A stretch of 64,000 bases of DNA from Terramyces sp. JEL0728 (Eukaryota; Chytridiomycota; Chytridiomycetes; Rhizophydiales; Terramycetaceae), in the NCBI GenBank assembly GCA_027603945.1, contig JADIIU010000001.1, forward strand, positions 372,001 to 436,000, read 5' to 3'. Below, piece by piece: positions 9,197-21,775 of the stretch (the stretch's first letter is position 1; every line of letters begins with the position of its first letter). The notes under the pieces are model-generated. The model was not told where the DNA came from, ran no database searches, and saw only the letters and a list, made by a program, of their open reading frames with translations. The translations under genes were made by a program, and so were the position numbers.

Positions 9197-9811
9197 ATGC
9201 CAAAAGAGAAAGAAGGAAAGGTAGAAAAACGAGGACGTCCAACTACAAAGAAACCCACAAAAAAAGAAAAGGCTGCAGCAGAGAAGGCATTGCAGCAGCA
9301 ACAGGAACCTCCAAAGCCAAACATGGCAGATGAAGAGCTGTTACCACCACCTGCTCCTGTGGAACAAAAGGAAGACAAGGAAGAGGAGGAGGAAGAAATA
9401 GACGATGAGGTTGAAGCGATGCCCTCAAAATCGATTGGAAGAGAAGAAACAAAGTAAGTTGCGCTAATCATCAGAGCATTACTGGATACCTTTGACGAGG
9501 CTACGCTGAACCGGTATGAAGCATTTAGAAGAGCCCATTTGCCAAAATCAACAATGAGAAAAGTAGTAGGAAATCTTGTTGGTCCAGTGCCTGCATCAGT
9601 CGCAATTGTTGTCAGCGGTGTTGGAAAGGTGTTTGTTGGAGAAATGGTGGAATCAGCATTGGAAATAATGGATGAATGGGGACACACCGGTAAGCATAAC
9701 CTAATTCCAGGTCCAATAACACCAGAGCATCTACGCGAAGCTTATCGCAGGTATCAAAAAGATAGAGGGCTAATCAAAAACAAAAACTACACCCGCCAAA
9801 TTTTCGCTTAA
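9197..9811 (+). CDS. TAF11: TFIID subunit TAF11
   Basis: 197 residues. A Lys/Pro-rich and acidic N-terminal half precedes the TAF11 histone-fold domain (NRYEAFRRAHLPKSTMRKVV, then VSGVGKVFVGEMVESALEIM, ending ITPEHLREAYRRY). TAF11 pairs with TAF13 inside TFIID and contacts TBP and TFIIA. One 21-nt intron at 9454-9474 (GTAAGTTGCG...ATCATCAG) joins the acidic region to the histone fold. The start ATG is the first in frame after the 21-bp gap from divergent THOC3. The stop is 34 bp from the end of convergent IFT88. Confidence 0.93.
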
Positions 9812-9845
9812 TATCCTTGTATTAACTAAAAATTTCTGTTTATGA

Positions 9846-12284
9846 TTAATCTGGCAATAAGCCTGTAACATCATCATTAAATTGCACATCGTGTTCAATT
9901 TTTCGCTAGAATTAGTGAGATAGTACCGTGGAAAGTTTGTTTTCTTCCACCAACAATGAAGAAGGTCGCTTGCTAAGTGATGAATGGAACCCGAATACCC
10001 CGGCTTCTTCATGCTCTCCAGATTCAGAAGCAACGGCGCCATTGCTGATCATTTCGTTACTTGTCTTGTGGAGGTTGGCCTTTTCCAATCTAGCCAACTT
10101 GGTTTTGTAATCGTCCACATCTTTCATTCCTAAATCCGTGCAAATCTTGACCAAAAATCGTAAGCCTTCGTTAATAATATTTACATTCAGCGTTATCTGG
10201 GAATTTATCGTGAATAGCCTTGTATGTTTCGAATGCTGCCTGGTAATTCCCGCTTCTTCTGTAGCAGCTTGCAACCATCAATTGCCATTTGACTTCAGTT
10301 GGCTGAATTAACATTGCTCTTTCAAAGAATTGAATGGCTTGCTCATATACTTCGCAGTCCACGTAGTAAGCTCCAAGCCAGGCAATAACATCCATATTTG
10401 ATGGGTAGTATCGATATGATTCAGAATAATACTGGAACGCTTGGGATTTGTCGCCTTCGTTTTCAAACATATCTCCTAATCTGGCTAGAATTGATGGATC
10501 GGTTGGAACAACGGAAATCAATATGTTGAACCATTCCAATGACTGGACCGAGTTGCCTTGTTTATCGTATATATCCGCAATTTGATAAATAACTTCTGGA
10601 CTACTTCTCAAGATGGCATGAAGTTTATCAAACCATATTAAAGCTGCGTCGTAATCTTTCATTTTTTTCAAAGCCAAGCCCAGGTTATACATTGCTTCTG
10701 TACACACAGCATCCATGCCAATAACCTCTTGATAGTGGTCTCTTGCTTTAGCGAGTTGCCCTATATTTAATTTTCGAGTACCTTTGACAAAATAACAGTT
10801 TCCTTTGTTTGTCTGGGCTTTGGAGTTGTATCTATCGTGTTCAATTGCAACATCGGCGTAATATTCGCTGTTTTTATAGTCTCCTTCTAAAAAGTACAAG
10901 AATGATAGGTTGGTTGAAGCTGTTCCAACCAGTTTTTGGTCTTTTTTTTCAAATGCCTTCAAGCTTTCAAGTGCTTGTTGGAAATCTTTTGTTTTTAGAT
11001 ATTGTACAGATTTGGCAATTTCCAGCTCTGAAGCCATATTAGTGTTTGAGGATGCTTTTAGAACTTCAACCATCCAATCATAACCTACAGAAAAGTTTGC
11101 CTCGATGCTTGGGGCAATGAGCTTTGCGGCTAGAACTATATATCGATGAGCAGCCTTCTTTTTCTCTCTAGCAATGGCGCGAAGTGCATCTTCATCAAAC
11201 ACTTCGTGGTCTTCTATTGGTTCATCTTTGAAAATCCTGTTGTTTTCATCATTCTGTTCAATATTCGGTGGGGGGATTGATATAAGCCTCTGGAAACCTC
11301 TTTTCATCTTTTCCTTATCACCAATTGCAAAGTAGCAAAGAACAAGATTGAAGCCTGTTTGCATTTCTGGATTGCCTTCCATTATTGCCTCCAGGGAAGT
11401 GATCGCATCCTGGAATTGGCCCATTTTTATAAATGCATTTCCGATATTTCTCATAATTTTGAATCTAAATTCTCGGTTTGAATTTGAAATCTGATCCAAG
11501 GCCATTCTGTACATTTTTACTGCCTGCGAATATTTTCCTTGCTCAAAGTAGATGTTGCCCATGTTTACCCGCAATCTTCCACTTTGGTTGAAGAGTTTGT
11601 TTTTCACAATTACAGCATAAGAGTTGAGGGCTTCTTGATACATTTTATTGGCGTGATACTGATTTGCCAGATTGAACAACACGCAGTAAGTTAGGTCTAG
11701 ATTCAGCTGATCCCCAATGTTAAGTTGCTCTCTTTGTTTTGATAGTTGTCTCTCCTTTTTTCCAGCATCTTTTGCTTTATCAAGCGCCAATTGCAACTTT
11801 CCTTCTTCTGCAGCAAATGCAGAGTCTTCAATTAACTGATTGACTTTCTTTTCCAGCCCTTTTATTACCTCCTCTGGCGGAATTTCGGATGGTTTCTCTG
11901 GCGTAATGGCCCCTATTTCAAATAGAATTTACCTGCTTGATTAAACGGATCAAACGATTGCCCGCCAGTTGAAGCTCCTGACCTTCCTCTACTCGAATAA
12001 CCAGCACCCCTAACGGAAGTCATTGGCCTGGCTCCATCGTTTCTTCCATTTTGCGACTGCATTGTTTGCATTCTGTTTGCAGTCCGTGGTACATATCCTC
12101 CTCCTCCAGTGTTTAATCTGCTGTATACTTCTGGGGTCTAGTGTCAATCTAAATCTACTTTTTTGTCAAAAGTGTATAAACTGCCATCATCATAATTGTG
12201 TTTATCAACAGAACGCAATGACGCGCTACTATTGAATGCGGAATTGAAACTGAAATTACATTGAATTTACCTATTCCCAAACAT
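9846..12284 (-). CDS. IFT88: Intraflagellar transport protein IFT88
   Basis: 778 residues in six exons, essentially full length for this IFT-B core TPR protein. It begins MFGNSFNSAF with a Gly/Arg-rich disordered stretch. Next is the conserved segment KGLEKKVNQLIEDS to LDKAKDAGKKERQL, then about a dozen TPR units, then ECLRFLVKICTDLGMKD and LARLEKAN. IFT88 is needed to build cilia and flagella, so it is direct evidence for a flagellated stage. Introns are at 12250-12270 (21 nt), 12138-12158 (21), 11913-11932 (20), 10166-10184 (19) and 9906-9926 (21). The last intron is inferred from its signals and adds a 20-residue tail ending GLLPD; without it the protein ends at 9912. Confidence 0.95.
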
Positions 12285-12943
12285 AAAAGAACAATTTGAT
12301 TCAAGGCGTTTTTCGCGTTGAATCGAGTCACGTGGTAGACTATTGAAATTTGATAATTTCCATCTAGATTTGTCTCTGTTGGAATGCATTGACGTAGACG
12401 ATATCCATTTATTCCTGTACATGCAGGCAATATACATTGTGCAGTATTCAGTGTATTAGGGATTCCGTTCAGCGCTTTATCCCGTTGGTTACTAGCAATT
12501 ATGCTAAATTCGCACTAGATTCACATGCGGGGACATTTTATATTTTGTATCAAGAAGGATGTAAAGACACAGAACTTCGGACAAGTTCGGACTACCACCG
12601 ATTAGCAAACAAGTCCAAAGGAAGGCAGCGAAACTGTTCCAGACAACGATGCGGTCAGATATTTATAGTTTTTAGTGAGAAAGCCAGGGATTTCATCCGT
12701 TTTTTAATTAATATTCGTATGGTAATCACGTTATTAATTTTTTTCTGTGAACAGAACTTGCCTTCACAACTACAAAAGATCATTTGATCAACCATTTCCT
12801 CCATTACCATTTATTGTTTTATTTCAAGGTAGCAGATTTATCTTAATTTTTAGCTTTTTTTAAGGTAACACAAACCTAACCATAGATCATTGCATATGCT
12901 AGGAAACACACAGTAGCGATATATCTAACCTAGCATATCACAA
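12285..12943. other. 659-bp intergenic region between IFT88 and the cyclin gene
   Basis: This is the longest gap in the window, between two divergent genes. A 116-codon plus-strand frame (12437-12787) has no ATG start and no recognisable motif. I see no convincing gene, only AT-rich stretches near the cyclin start that probably hold both promoters. Confidence 0.5.
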
Positions 12944-14716
12944 ATGACTCCTGACGGAAACCCTCTGAAGACTAAAGCAACAGCTGCGTCTCAAGAAACG
13001 GATGAAAATGCTGGCGAAGGTCGAAGAATTCTGAAAGCATGCCGGAATACAAGATCGTCAAAAACAAAGACTCCAGCAAAAACAGTATTGATCTTTTAAT
13101 ATCAGGCAACTTTGTACCCTTCTCCAGAATCCAATCCTGCAATTTGTCCGATGCAGCCAAACATTGGTCAAAACAAACGAAAACAGGAACTCGCCGAAGA
13201 TATGATCTTTAGAAACAAAAAGCACGTAAGGCTGTGCGATCATGTTCGTAAGGATATTGCTTTACCTAGTCCAACCTAGCCAAGAGTCCAACCTGAACAT
13301 AAATTCCATCTTGACAAACTTCCAAGTGCTATCAACAAAGAATACCAGCTCAAATGACAATGTCAACTCGGCAAACGCAGACGGCTCATTTTTATCATTC
13401 CCTGAAGCAAACAGTGGTGTCCCAACTCCCACTACAGCAAAAACAATGTCGCGTGATCATCACCACCTAACCGATCTAATACCAAATTTAGGCGAAGATG
13501 TCGAAAAACTTTTGCATTTGAATGTAAAGCCTGCAAAAAATTTGGGGGCAAGTCTTAAAGGATTTGACGTAATTTCACCTAATATAGAAGGACAGTTTTG
13601 AAATCGCACTCTGCTCTTGGAAAACTGATTTGGAGCGGGAAAGCATACTCACTAAAAAACGCAATTCAAATCTATTTCAAAATGGCGATAACCTCACGCC
13701 ACTTTCAAGATGGGTGCTTCTGTCCTGGATAAAAGAGGTACGTGCGGTGCTAATAATAGGTAATAGTAGAGCAGCGAATGTTCAGACAGACTTTTCATGC
13801 TACTGTGCAATATATGGATATCCTTTTCGCGATTGGGGAGTTTGGCCAAGAGTTTTTCCAGTTGATTGCTGTAACTGCTCTTTTGGTGGCCCTGAAAGCT
13901 AATGTAACAGGCAAACTTATAGTAGGAAACGTTCCATTTGCCTATGGAACAGCTCGTAGAATTTCTTTACGATGAAGAACTACCTCCAGAGACGAACAAC
14001 AAAAACCAGAGCGACGCCAAAAAGTTTTTGCTAAAATGGGAATTTAAACTTATGCTGGTACATTCCACAATAACCTTAGAGCATGGAATGGAACGTATTG
14101 ATACCTACCGCCCATGACTTTTTGAAACACTCTTTCCAATTTGCAACGATTGCAGATAAGAAACGCAACCCAAGCGAACTTCCTGGCACCGAGGATATAC
14201 CGATGGGCCTGTTCGACTCCAATGTAGTGCAAACAAACCCTACTTTCTTCCATCCCAGATACAACGCCGTACTTTTCGCTAAAGCTTGTACACTTCTTGA
14301 CAAAGCAGCGATGGATAGCAAATCGTGCGACTTTTTGCCGTCTGAGCTTGCAGCAGCTGTATTTTGGAGATCATATCCAAAATCATCCACCGAAGGTAGC
14401 TGATCTGTAATGTAGAACAATCCGAATCAATTTTACTTGCCTGTACAGGATACGAACATGACCAACTGCTCAAATGCTTGGAATTTTTGCAACTATACGA
14501 GATGAGCAACATCAATGAAATAATCAACACTGATTTTGTAACCAGCATGATTGCCCATAATTCAGAAAAGGAGGAAACTCAATTCAGAATAGAGGATCAC
14601 CAACTTCCTCTAGATATGGAATCGTCCGATTTTGGTAAATATTGGTTAACATAGAAAAAATACTCGCAGACAGGACAAAAAACACTGGCGCATTTCATTC
14701 TCTGTCATTTCGGTGA
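12944..14716 (+). CDS. Cyclin, G1/S or B/E-like
   Basis: 534 residues in nine exons. A disordered N terminus is followed by a cyclin box: LSRWVLLSWIKEVIVEQRMF (equivalent of the MRxxLxxW helix), HATVQYMDILFA, then FFQLIAVTALLVALKAN, the classic helix-3 motif. A second cyclin fold follows (TPTAHDFLKHSF-type helix, ACTLLDKAAMDSKSCDFLPSELAAAVF). It should bind and activate a cyclin-dependent kinase; E-type or B-type cannot be separated. Introns are at 13085-13105, 13248-13269, 13569-13587, 13738-13759, 13904-13925, 14058-14079, 14396-14415 and 14635-14654 (21, 22, 19, 22, 22, 22, 20 and 20 nt). The unspliced frame is broken at nearly every one, so the gene looks like a pseudogene unless they are removed. 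Confidence 0.85.
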
Positions 14717-14878
14717 GAGTCAGAGTATAATTGCAACTTACAGAATTAATAAACGATTTTGCTTTGCGTCCATTTGTGATGGGATTATAACCGCTGATAA
14801 TACTTTGTTATTATCCGTAATGTATTTTTATATCACCATTGTTTCTTTCAAAACGCGAAAAACCAGCATTTACGACAA

Positions 14879-17800
14879 ATGGCAAATTTAAATGATACCT
14901 TCCCTTCGATAATGAAGGAGAGGCTACTGGAATTATCTGATTATATATCAACAGAAGAAAATTCTCCTCCTTTGTCTTTGGAAACATTGCTGGACATTTT
15001 CGTTGCGGTTTACACGGACTGCAAAGCTGCAACAAACCAAAATGATCAAATATCAGCATTCATAACACGATGTAACGTTCAATTAATACCTAGACAACTC
15101 AGTTGTTGGGAAAATCCAGTCTTTCAGGGTAAACATGAAAGATTTCGAGACCATCAAAACTTTAGCAACAGGCGCCGTGGGACGAGTGTGTCTGGTGCGG
15201 TGTAAAAAGAACAAGCAGGTGTATGCAATGAAAATATTAAAGAAGCAAGATTTGCTCACACGTCAAGAAGTAAACAACAATTAACAACAGGCAGCTTTTT
15301 TCATGGAGGAAAGAAATGCCCTTGTATTTTCACAAAAGTCTTGCTGGATTACCACACTGTTTGCGGCATTCCAGGACGACGAGAACCTGTATCTTGTTAT
15401 GGAGTATGTTTGCGGTGGCAGCATGCGGGCATTAATGAATAACAGAGAAACTGTATTTACGGAAGAGGAAGCGCGATTTTACATAGCTGAAATGATTCTT
15501 TCTCTGGAAGAAATACATAACCATCACTATATTCACAGAGATGTAAAACCAGAAAACTATTTACTGGATTCTCAAGGCCATATCAAGCTGGCTGACTTTG
15601 GGTCATGCATTCGATTATCAGACAAGGATTCAGTAACTCGTTTTAATGTAGATTACATCTCATGAAACTGTTGGAACGCCAGATTATATTTCTCCAGAAA
15701 TCCTCAAGGCAAATGAAGGGAATGTAAATTATGGAATTGGTGTAGACTGGTGGTCTATCGGCATTATCCTTTATGAAATGTTGTGTGATGAAGTGCCATT
15801 TTATTCAGAATCTCTTGCTGGGACTTATGGGAGAATAATGAACCACGAAAAGCATTTTGCGTTTCCAGATGATGCAGAGTTGTCTGATACGGCCAAAGAT
15901 CTAATTTCAAAGTGCTTATTATACTAATTTTAGACTTATTTGCAAACAAGAAGTGCGTATTGGTCAGAATGGCGCAAATGAAATCATGAACCATAAATGG
16001 TTTGAGGGAATCAATTGGGGGAAAATCAGGAACCAAAAAGCTCCTTTCATTCCAGAACTAAGCGGGCCAGAAGATACTAGATATTTTGAAGATGAAGATA
16101 ATGAAAGCAAAAAGTTTGTTCAAAAGCCAATCAGCAAAACCAAGGAATTCTCTGGGAAGAATCTTGCTTTTATTGGTTACAACTACGTCCACAATTCTAC
16201 TGGGATAATAGTTTATCCAGGAGTTAATGATACCAGAGCAGGAGTTAATGAAGCCAGAGCAGGAGTTAATGAGGCCAAAGCTGCATCGTCCACGGCTGCA
16301 GAAGCAAAATCAAGTGCGGTTTCCGATAACAAGGAGACAATGGATAAACTCAATGCTGCCGAGCAAGAAATGAAATCATTACAAACAAAATTGGCGCTTG
16401 AAATTGAAAACAAAACCTTGGTTGAAACTACTCTAAGCATTCTCCAAAAAGAAAAAATTAAACTAGATACCGAAATTAAACAAATTAAAAGTGCTTGTGA
16501 CCGTGCAACTGCCGAGAACACAAATCTAGCCGAAAAGCTCTCGAAATCTCAGTCAAAGGAAACAGAGTCTGCTCTGCAGATGAACAGTCTAAATGAAATG
16601 ACTGAAGCAAGAGCGAGATTAGAAAAAGAATTGACCAAGGCTAATGCAGATTTGAAGACTCAAAAGGAAGAAGTCATGAAAATTGAAATCCTACAAAACG
16701 AAACGTTAAAGCTAAACGCAAGTCTGGACTCAAAAATCAAAGAACTTCAAGAAACTATTAAAACAAAGCAGACCGACCATGAAGCGCTTTCCCAAAAGTA
16801 CAGTTTGGCTGGAATTACTATTCTAGAGAGGAAGCAGGAAGTTGCAGACCTAAAAAATCGCCTCTTTAAACTGAATTCAGAATTTGAACAATTAAATCAG
16901 GTATCTCAAGAACACTTACAGGAACAAGTTGAGATTATAAACGAACAAAATGACAGAATAACCGAGCTTGAAAAGAATGAAGTTTTGATGAAAATGGAAA
17001 ATGAAGCGTTTGTTAGTAGAATTGAAACTTTGGAAGAAGAGAAAGAGAAATATGTTTTAGATCTGCAAGAAGTTCGCAATTCGAGTAATCAAACCAGCTC
17101 AGAAGAAATCAAGAAGCTAAAGTCGGATATAGAGGCAGTTTTGCAAGCCAAAACAAAGATAACTGATGATTTAGCACAGCAAAATAAAACAAAGGCATTA
17201 CTCGAGTTGGAAAATAATTCGCTACGGAAATCCTTGGATGCTGTAGAAAAAGCAAAATCAGTTTGTGATGGGAAAATATCTGCTGCCGAACAAAAGCTAA
17301 CAGAAAACTCTGAACTTATTCAAAAGCTTCAATCAGAGAAAGAATTAATTGATCATAACCTTCAGAGCTTGACACAGACCTACAACGAAACAAAGGAAAA
17401 CCACAAAAATATTGAAAATTCCAATGGAAATCTCGCAGAGACAATTTCTAAGCTTGAAAGTGAGAATACCGTGCTAAGAAGGGATATTGAGCAGTTGAAT
17501 GGAAAACTCAAAGTCGAAATGGAGCATTGTCAAGAGATCTTGGGCAAATTACAAGCCAACGAAGAGGCCGTTTCGAATGAAAGGAAGTTGCGGGTCACCA
17601 AAGAGTCGGAAAATGCAATACTGGAAGAAAAAATAAGCTTGCTAACCAGTTCGAACCGCCAATACGTTTCTCAAATTGAAAACTACGATCAAATAGTAAA
17701 TGGGTTGCATGAGGAAATCTTACAGCTAAAGACTCAAGAAAAAATACTGCTGATTAATTTGAGCAGTGCAAAAGATGCATATGAAAAGCAAATGGAAGAT

Positions 17801-19581
17801 TACAAGACTGAAACTGAAACTACCATCCAACAATACACCCAAAGAGCCAAAGAAGAAGCAACTCAGCGGTTAAAGGTAGAAGAACAGCTGAATAACAACA
17901 ATCAACAAATTATGAAACTGGTAATGGAAGCAGCGCAGGCTAAAAACCAAGCCTCTGAATTACAAGATCGAATAGTAGAGCTAGAAGGAGAAATTGAAAG
18001 AGTCGACAGCTTCAAAAGAACGGATAGTTCAGATCTGCTTCGTGACCCAACTCATAAAAGTAGAGAGTATCGACCTTTGGAAAAGGCTGACAAGGATAAA
18101 TCTTCAAGAACCGGTCTTAATCGCCTGAGCGGCATGTTCTTTAGATCAAAGGAGAGCTTGAATGATGACAAGAAAGTCCACGAAGAAGAAGAGAGATCCA
18201 ACGACCATGTGCGCAACAAAAGCCATCAGAGTGTCCAAAGCTTGGAGTCTGCCAAGCTGCAAATACCGAATCTACTGAAAACTCCACAGCTTACTGGTAA
18301 TTATGTGTTAAATGTAGTACTTGACTTTTTCAATCCAATGGACGGTTTGGACGGCTGGATTAAAGTACCAAAAGGAGGAAAGGTGAAAAAGGGATGGAAG
18401 AAACAGTATTTGGTGTTTGTGGACGATAAACTGTTTGCATTTGAAACTAAGGTGCAACATACTGAATCCCCAAACAGTGGAACGTTTGTTTGTGATCTTT
18501 CATGCGAAATTTTTGTTGCTAGGACTGTTTCGCAAAACGAAGTTATTCACGCAAACGCACGAGATATTGACTTGATTTTCAAAATTCAAGCGGCAAACAC
18601 ATTAACTTCGGATAATCAAGAAGGGCTGCATGCAGAAAGAATGCAAAGAATTACCCAACTCAAAGAAAGTATAGCTGTTGAAGAAAATATGAGAAACGCA
18701 GGCTCGAAAATGCTGGAATTGATAACCGATGCTCAAAAAGTTACAGTTATTAATCAAATTGATGCTTCAAATCGAAGAATCAGAACTTTGAACTTGGAAT
18801 TGGAAAAATTAATGGAAGAGGAAAGCGGAGTAGATACCGTAAGTTTTCATTAACATAGCATTCCCATGCGAATGCAGCTGAATCTTTAAGAAAAGAATTG
18901 ACTGCTCAATTGGAAGATGAAATCAAGAAACGCGAAGCGCTAAGTAAACTCGCTGTTGGAGATAAAAAAAAGAAAAACAACTCTGAGCAATCGAAAGCGC
19001 TCGAGGTTGAAATCTTGACTTCGGACAGAATAATCGCCAAGATTAAAGGTAAAAGCAGGCTAACCTAGAAAATGTAGAAATTCTAGACTCTAGAAACCCA
19101 GCCAAAATTAAAGAGCTGATTGTAAAGATGGGACAAAACAGCACAGGCTCTGATACAAAGGGTCATGTATTCAGCCAAAGACAATACTTTAAGCCTACCG
19201 ACTGTGGTATTTGTAACGAACCACTGTGGGATACCAAAAATGTAGGATTTGAATGCACATGTAATTCTCACTAACTTTAGCCTGTAAACTGATCTGTCAC
19301 AAGAACTGCAGGGCTCAACTAGACATTTCTTGCCAGAATCAAGGGAAATTGAAAAACATCCCGCCGTTGGTAAGTTTATTTAATATTAGTACTTTATGGC
19401 AGAAAGTATTCAAGATCGCGCAAGATGGTTGGCCGGTTTGGCATATTACAGAAAAGATATAGAATTTCGAAGCACTACAACCAGCACCCCATCTATGAAA
19501 AGAATGAAAACTTATGTTGAACCAGCAAATTCAATTAGAATGTCGGCGGCATTTGTCATAGATCCAAAAAGGCATTCATAA
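14879..19581 (+). CDS. ROCK-like Rho-associated kinase with split PH/C1 domain
   Basis: 1505 residues in ten exons. The N terminus resembles the DMPK/ROCK capping region. An AGC kinase follows with YAMKILKK (Lys), YIHRDVKPEN, LADFGSC and GTPDYISPE. A coiled coil of about 700 residues comes next. Then the first half of a PH domain (GWIKVPKGGKVKKGWKKQYL), an HR1-like helical pair, a C1 zinc domain (CGIC ... CTSC ... CHKNC), and the last PH helix (YFMAESIQDRARWLAGL). A PH domain interrupted by C1 is the hallmark of ROCK, the Rho effector that drives actomyosin contraction. Introns: 15072-15093, 15270-15290, 15633-15651, 15912-15933, 18297-18317, 18839-18858, 19049-19068, 19261-19280 and 19370-19389. 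The one at 18297 is 21 nt and in frame. Confidence 0.88.
16217..16279 (+). repeat. Three 21-bp tandem units in the ROCK-like gene
   Basis: Three in-frame units encoding variations of GVNDTRA/GVNEARA/GVNEAKA lie between the kinase C-terminal tail and the coiled coil. Each unit contains GTTAATGA...CCAG or a close variant, similar to the 3' end of the mini-introns here. Coding status follows from the open frame. Confidence 0.75.
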
Positions 19582-19611
19582 TATGATACATTGCAATAAA
19601 ATTATTGCTTT

Positions 19612-20344
19612 TTATTCGTTTGATAAATTTAGCGGTTTATATTTGATTCTAGGAATTGATTTTGCGATTTCCAGGTATGCATTGTTATATTCCAGCTCAA
19701 ATCTATCTCTAAATGGCAGGGTGGCACTATTAGTATTAGCTAATATCGGGGTAATATATGGAACCAGATTCAGGATGAATGGCTTTACTTCCTCTTTGTG
19801 ATCAGACACGGGATGCATTGTTGGGGATTTCTTTGGTTTTGGCTTCAACGGTTCCGCTGTATATACAGTGGATGGGTTCCACCTAGATATTGGGATTTTG
19901 CTATTCTGCCATTAAATTAAAGTTACGCGATTGGCCAGCCTGACTTTGCAGTTATTTCGAAGTTCCACGGGCTCCTGCTGCATTTTCGTATGCAGCAACA
20001 TTCTTTTAATCTGGTTTATTTTATCTCTGGTCTTCTTGTCCAAGCTCGCGCTCGCATTCATTGAAACTGGCTCATCTAGATTAAGTTGGTCATTTACGCA
20101 TTCCATTGCACTTTTGATGATAGTTTGAGCATACGGTTCGCATTGGCGTTAATAAAGATCGTCGAGAAGCATTACTGATTGATTCAGTTTCATTTTTTGC
20201 AAACAAAGTGCTTTTTGACATGGAAGTAGATGGCCGTTCTGAATTTCTACTTTCTTGAATACCATTAATCGTCATTTTTTCCTCTGCGGCTTCCACATCT
20301 GAATCATCAAAATGCTTTATCAAGAAGTCTACTGCAAGATCCAT
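19612..20344 (-). CDS. Unknown basic protein
   Basis: 229 residues in three exons, starting MDLAVDFLIKHFDDSDVEAA. There is an acidic N-terminal helix, a Ser-rich middle, a short helical section (KTRDKINQIKRMLLHTKMQQ) and a Pro/Lys-rich part before a terminal segment with NLVPYITPILANTNS. Introns are at 20076-20097 (22 nt) and 19906-19926 (21); the frame closes over both. It is convergent with the ROCK-like gene, stop codons 30 bp apart. No family recognised. Confidence 0.65.
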
Positions 20345-20389
20345 CGAAAATTCTCCGATACACGTCAAAATAGAAAATTCGATACAGTT

Positions 20390-21675
20390 TTAATTCTTAT
20401 TAGCATAATTCAAAAAAGATATCAGTCCAGCAGTAAATTCTTCGCCACTAGGAATGATTTGGTCCGCTGGTAGTAAGAAACCATATTTTCCCCGGTCTCT
20501 TAATTCGACAGCGACGGAATATTTCACTTTGCCGATCCCATAGAAATGATCATTCGCCGTTCCTGTTGTACTGTAGAGCGATGAAGATTCTAAATATTAG
20601 AGATGCATTACGTTCTGCGATAAACTCTGTTCCGTGGAGGCTCTTGATAGATGCAACTGCAGCCTTAGAGGCAGCCATTTGATCGGCTGAATCAGGAGAT
20701 GGTTTATTCGTCCAACCATAGGGATATAGCCATAATTGACTATAAGAATGTATGTCTAAATATGCAACCACGTTTTGGAGGGTGCCGACATAATCATTCA
20801 ATGCTTTTGCTTCCTTTGAGCTGAGCGGAGCGGGTCCAGCATAGCCCTCCCCACAGACTGTGTCTCCATTTCCCCACATATATTGAAAGTTGCGATTTAT
20901 GTCAGTCCCAGTACAGTTCGCATTCGAGACATTTGGCTCCCTATTCTTTCTCCAAAACCGTTCTCCTTTTGGATTTCTAGTATACGCATAACCGTCAGGG
21001 TTTAAAACTGGTATGACGTGAAAAGTGAATTTCTCTCTCATGTCAACTGCCAAGGGGTCAGCTCCTAGCAAGAAATTGGCAGCGAATGTAGTTACAGCCT
21101 ATCATTAAATATAATATTACGGGAGAAATCCATTCTCTCGCGTGAATGCCTCCGTTTATCACCACATTCTTTGTCCCTTTGCCAAATTTGATTCCAGAGA
21201 TTGGATTGCCGTTATATGCCGAGCCCAAGTAGAGCGGCTGGGTCCCAGGAAGGTTGTTTAAATAGCCCAACATGGTATCAGTGTCTTGATACCCCGAGAA
21301 CAGCTCATCTGCTGTCATCAGCGCTCGTTTTTTCTCCCTATAAGATAGATCCACCTGCTCCATTTCAACCAGCTTTTCTACATCATCTATCAAGATTGAG
21401 TAATGGAAATCATTCAACTTTTGTTTCAGTAAAGTTACGTGAGCTTTAGTGACGCGAATGTCCACTAGGTTCATATCGTCTTTCCAAATATCCAGTTCCA
21501 ATGTCGGTTCCTGCTGTAAAGCTCAAAATACCTTTAAAATAGCTTCAAAAGCAGACCTTTTGTACTTGTTTTCAATATTAATGCGAAGCACTTGGTCGCG
21601 TAATGGAGATGGGAGGCATGTTATCGATTGCAGCATCAAATACAGAGAAATAAAGACCATCTTGTAATGCTGCAT
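20390..21675 (-). CDS. Secreted M14 metallocarboxypeptidase, copy 1
   Basis: 406 residues, prepro-enzyme length. A signal peptide (MQHYKMVFISLYLMLQSITC region) is followed by an activation domain and the peptidase M14 domain. Zinc ligands are HAREW (His, Glu) and DIHSYSQLW (His). Substrate-binding residues appear in DINRNF, and the catalytic Glu in VELRDRG. The residue matching position 255 of bovine carboxypeptidase A is Val (KVKYS), suggesting preference for hydrophobic C-terminal residues. Introns are at 21511-21531 (21 nt), 21099-21120 (22) and 20590-20611 (22). It is tandem with copy 2, 100 bp away on the same strand. Confidence 0.93.
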
Positions 21676-21775
21676 TGTAATTCGGAAAATTTGATTCTTT
21701 CAGTGACAAAGAATTAGCTGACGTCAGCAGCTTTGAAAGATAAAGTCTAAACAATATATTTGTGGTGTACAGTGT

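Noticed and set aside
9172..9687. 171-codon minus-strand frame across TAF11
   Set aside because: Antisense shadow of the Lys/Glu-rich TAF11 coding region.
12437..12787. 116-codon plus-strand frame between IFT88 and the cyclin gene
   Set aside because: No ATG start, no recognisable motif, low-complexity ends; probably chance.
12944..14716. Cyclin gene as a pseudogene with many frameshifts
   Set aside because: All breaks disappear when eight introns of 19-22 nt with good signals are removed.
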